NCBI GenBank assembly: GCA_036012125.1
Contig: DASCOS010000004.1
Span: 90,094 to 154,093 of the forward strand
From: Vicinamibacterales bacterium
GTDB lineage: Bacteria > Acidobacteriota > Vicinamibacteria > Vicinamibacterales > UBA823
DNA: 64,000 bases
Direction of reading: 5' to 3'
Below are positions 63,299 through 64,000 of this stretch, piece after piece (position 1 is the stretch's first letter; every line of letters starts with the position of its first letter). The translations under genes were made by a program, and so were the position numbers. The notes beneath the pieces were generated by a model. It searched no databases and was not told the origin of the DNA. It saw nothing but the letters and a program-made list of their open reading frames with translations.

Positions 63299-64000
63299 TT
63301 AGTGGCCGGTAAGTACTTGAGTATGCTGTTGGATGAGTTCCCAGGCGCGGGCGACGTGCTGTTCAGCTGTCCGAATGTGGCCGATTGCGAGGCGGATCAC
63401 GTAGCGGCCCTCCAGCTTACCCTGCGAAAGAAAAATCTCACCAGACGCATTCAGTGCGTCAAGGAGTTTGATATTAAACCGTTCAAGTTCAGCTTCATCC
63501 GTGCCCATACCGGCGGGCTTGGCCCGGAAGCAGACGACACTAAATGGTACCGGTGCCAAACGCTCAAAATCGTTGTGCGCGTCAACCCATTCCGCAAAGA
63601 GGCGTGCGAGACGCATATGCTCAGCTAGTCGTTGGCGGATACCCTCAGCCCCGAAATGGCGCAACACCATCCATAGCTTGAGCGCACGGAAACGGCGTCC
63701 GAGTTGAATGCCCATGTCCATAAGGTTGCGCACTTGGTCGCCCTCGGCAGTGCGAAGATATTCCGGAGTTAACGAGAACGCCGCCTTCACCATGTCCATC
63801 CGACGCGAGAACAGAGCACTCAGGTCGACGGGGGTGAACAGCCACTTGTGTGGATTCATCACAACCGAATCGGCCTCGTCGCATCCGTCGAGAATCTGTG
63901 CACAACTTGGCACCATGGCCGCGACGCCGGCGTAGGCAGCGTCGACATGTAGCCAGATTTGTTCCGCTGTGCATATTCGTGCGATGGCAGGTACAGGGTC
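63299..64000 (-). CDS. Pyridoxal-dependent (aromatic amino acid-type) decarboxylase, 5' part beyond the window
   Basis: The C-terminal ~233 residues of a group II PLP decarboxylase (AADC/tryptophan-type). The PLP lysine is in NPHKWLFTPVD; upstream WLHVDAAYAG is the cofactor-binding block of the family. The frame stays open to the edge of the window, so the gene's start is outside. It probably decarboxylates an aromatic amino acid; substrate not decided by what is visible. Convergent with modC. Confidence 0.88.
   Translation of the reverse strand, partial: DPVPAIARICTAEQIWLHVDAAYAGVAAMVPSCAQILDGCDEADSVVMNPHKWLFTPVDLSALFSRRMDMVKAAFSLTPEYLRTAEGDQVRNLMDMGIQLGRRFRALKLWMVLRHFGAEGIRQRLAEHMRLARLFAEWVDAHNDFERLAPVPFSVVCFRAKPAGMGTDEAELERFNIKLLDALNASGEIFLSQGKLEGRYVIRLAIGHIRTAEQHVARAWELIQQHTQVLTGH

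Overview
The window looks like a piece of a free-living, aerobic Gram-negative chromosome, most likely an uncultured Acidobacteriota (Vicinamibacteria-like). That guess rests on overall character, not on a marker gene: mid-50s GC by eye, many exported enzymes with Sec, Tat or lipoprotein signals (PQQ dehydrogenase, BNR-repeat protein, amidohydrolase, PIG-L deacetylase, DPP III, S9 peptidase), a TonB-dependent receptor, and two copies of a secreted unknown family that I associate with that phylum. Gene density is high, operons are short and convergent pairs are tightly packed. I see no phage, IS element, integrase or CRISPR array.

Layout. 0-11 kb: 5' part of an S9 peptidase, a PQQ dehydrogenase, a minus-strand operon of an FMN-binding protein, a membrane polyferredoxin and an Na+ symporter, an L-rhamnose isomerase and a very large BNR-repeat protein. 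11-18 kb: APC permease, a copper-type module (Cys/His-rich small protein, CopC, CopD, small zinc ribbon) closed by a bidirectional terminator, dienelactone hydrolase, DEAD-box helicase and a voltage-gated K+ channel. 18-24 kb: leucine biosynthesis, leuC-leuD, a divergent LysR regulator, leuA, leuB, then tRNA-Ser(GCT). 24-31 kb: a cytochrome c remnant, exported RidA-like and mannonate-dehydratase-like proteins, amidohydrolase, secreted unknown protein, gltX and an AlkA-type glycosylase.

31-35.5 kb holds the most interesting locus. A minus-strand membrane-anchored DsbA-like protein is interrupted by one in-frame TGA exactly where the first active-site cysteine belongs (TGA-Pro-Phe-Cys), and a GC-rich hairpin follows at the right distance for a bacterial SECIS element. 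I read it as a selenoprotein with a U-x-x-C redox site fused to a SurA-like N-terminal region. It is followed by tRNA-Gln(CTG) and a His-rich, zinc-type TonB receptor with a small Cys/His protein.

35.5-54.5 kb is mostly single metabolic genes: FAD oxidoreductases, glycerol kinase, SSS symporter with a 36-residue accessory protein, cyclase, thioesterase, DoxX, SDR, aminotransferase, ACC-deaminase-like enzyme, DPP III and a HEAT-cyclophilin fusion. 54.5-64 kb: PIG-L deacetylase, a second FMN-binding operon, an esterase, and a molybdate locus in which a HTH-Mop regulator faces modB-modC across a region with four helically phased TAAATC repeats. The window ends inside a PLP decarboxylase.
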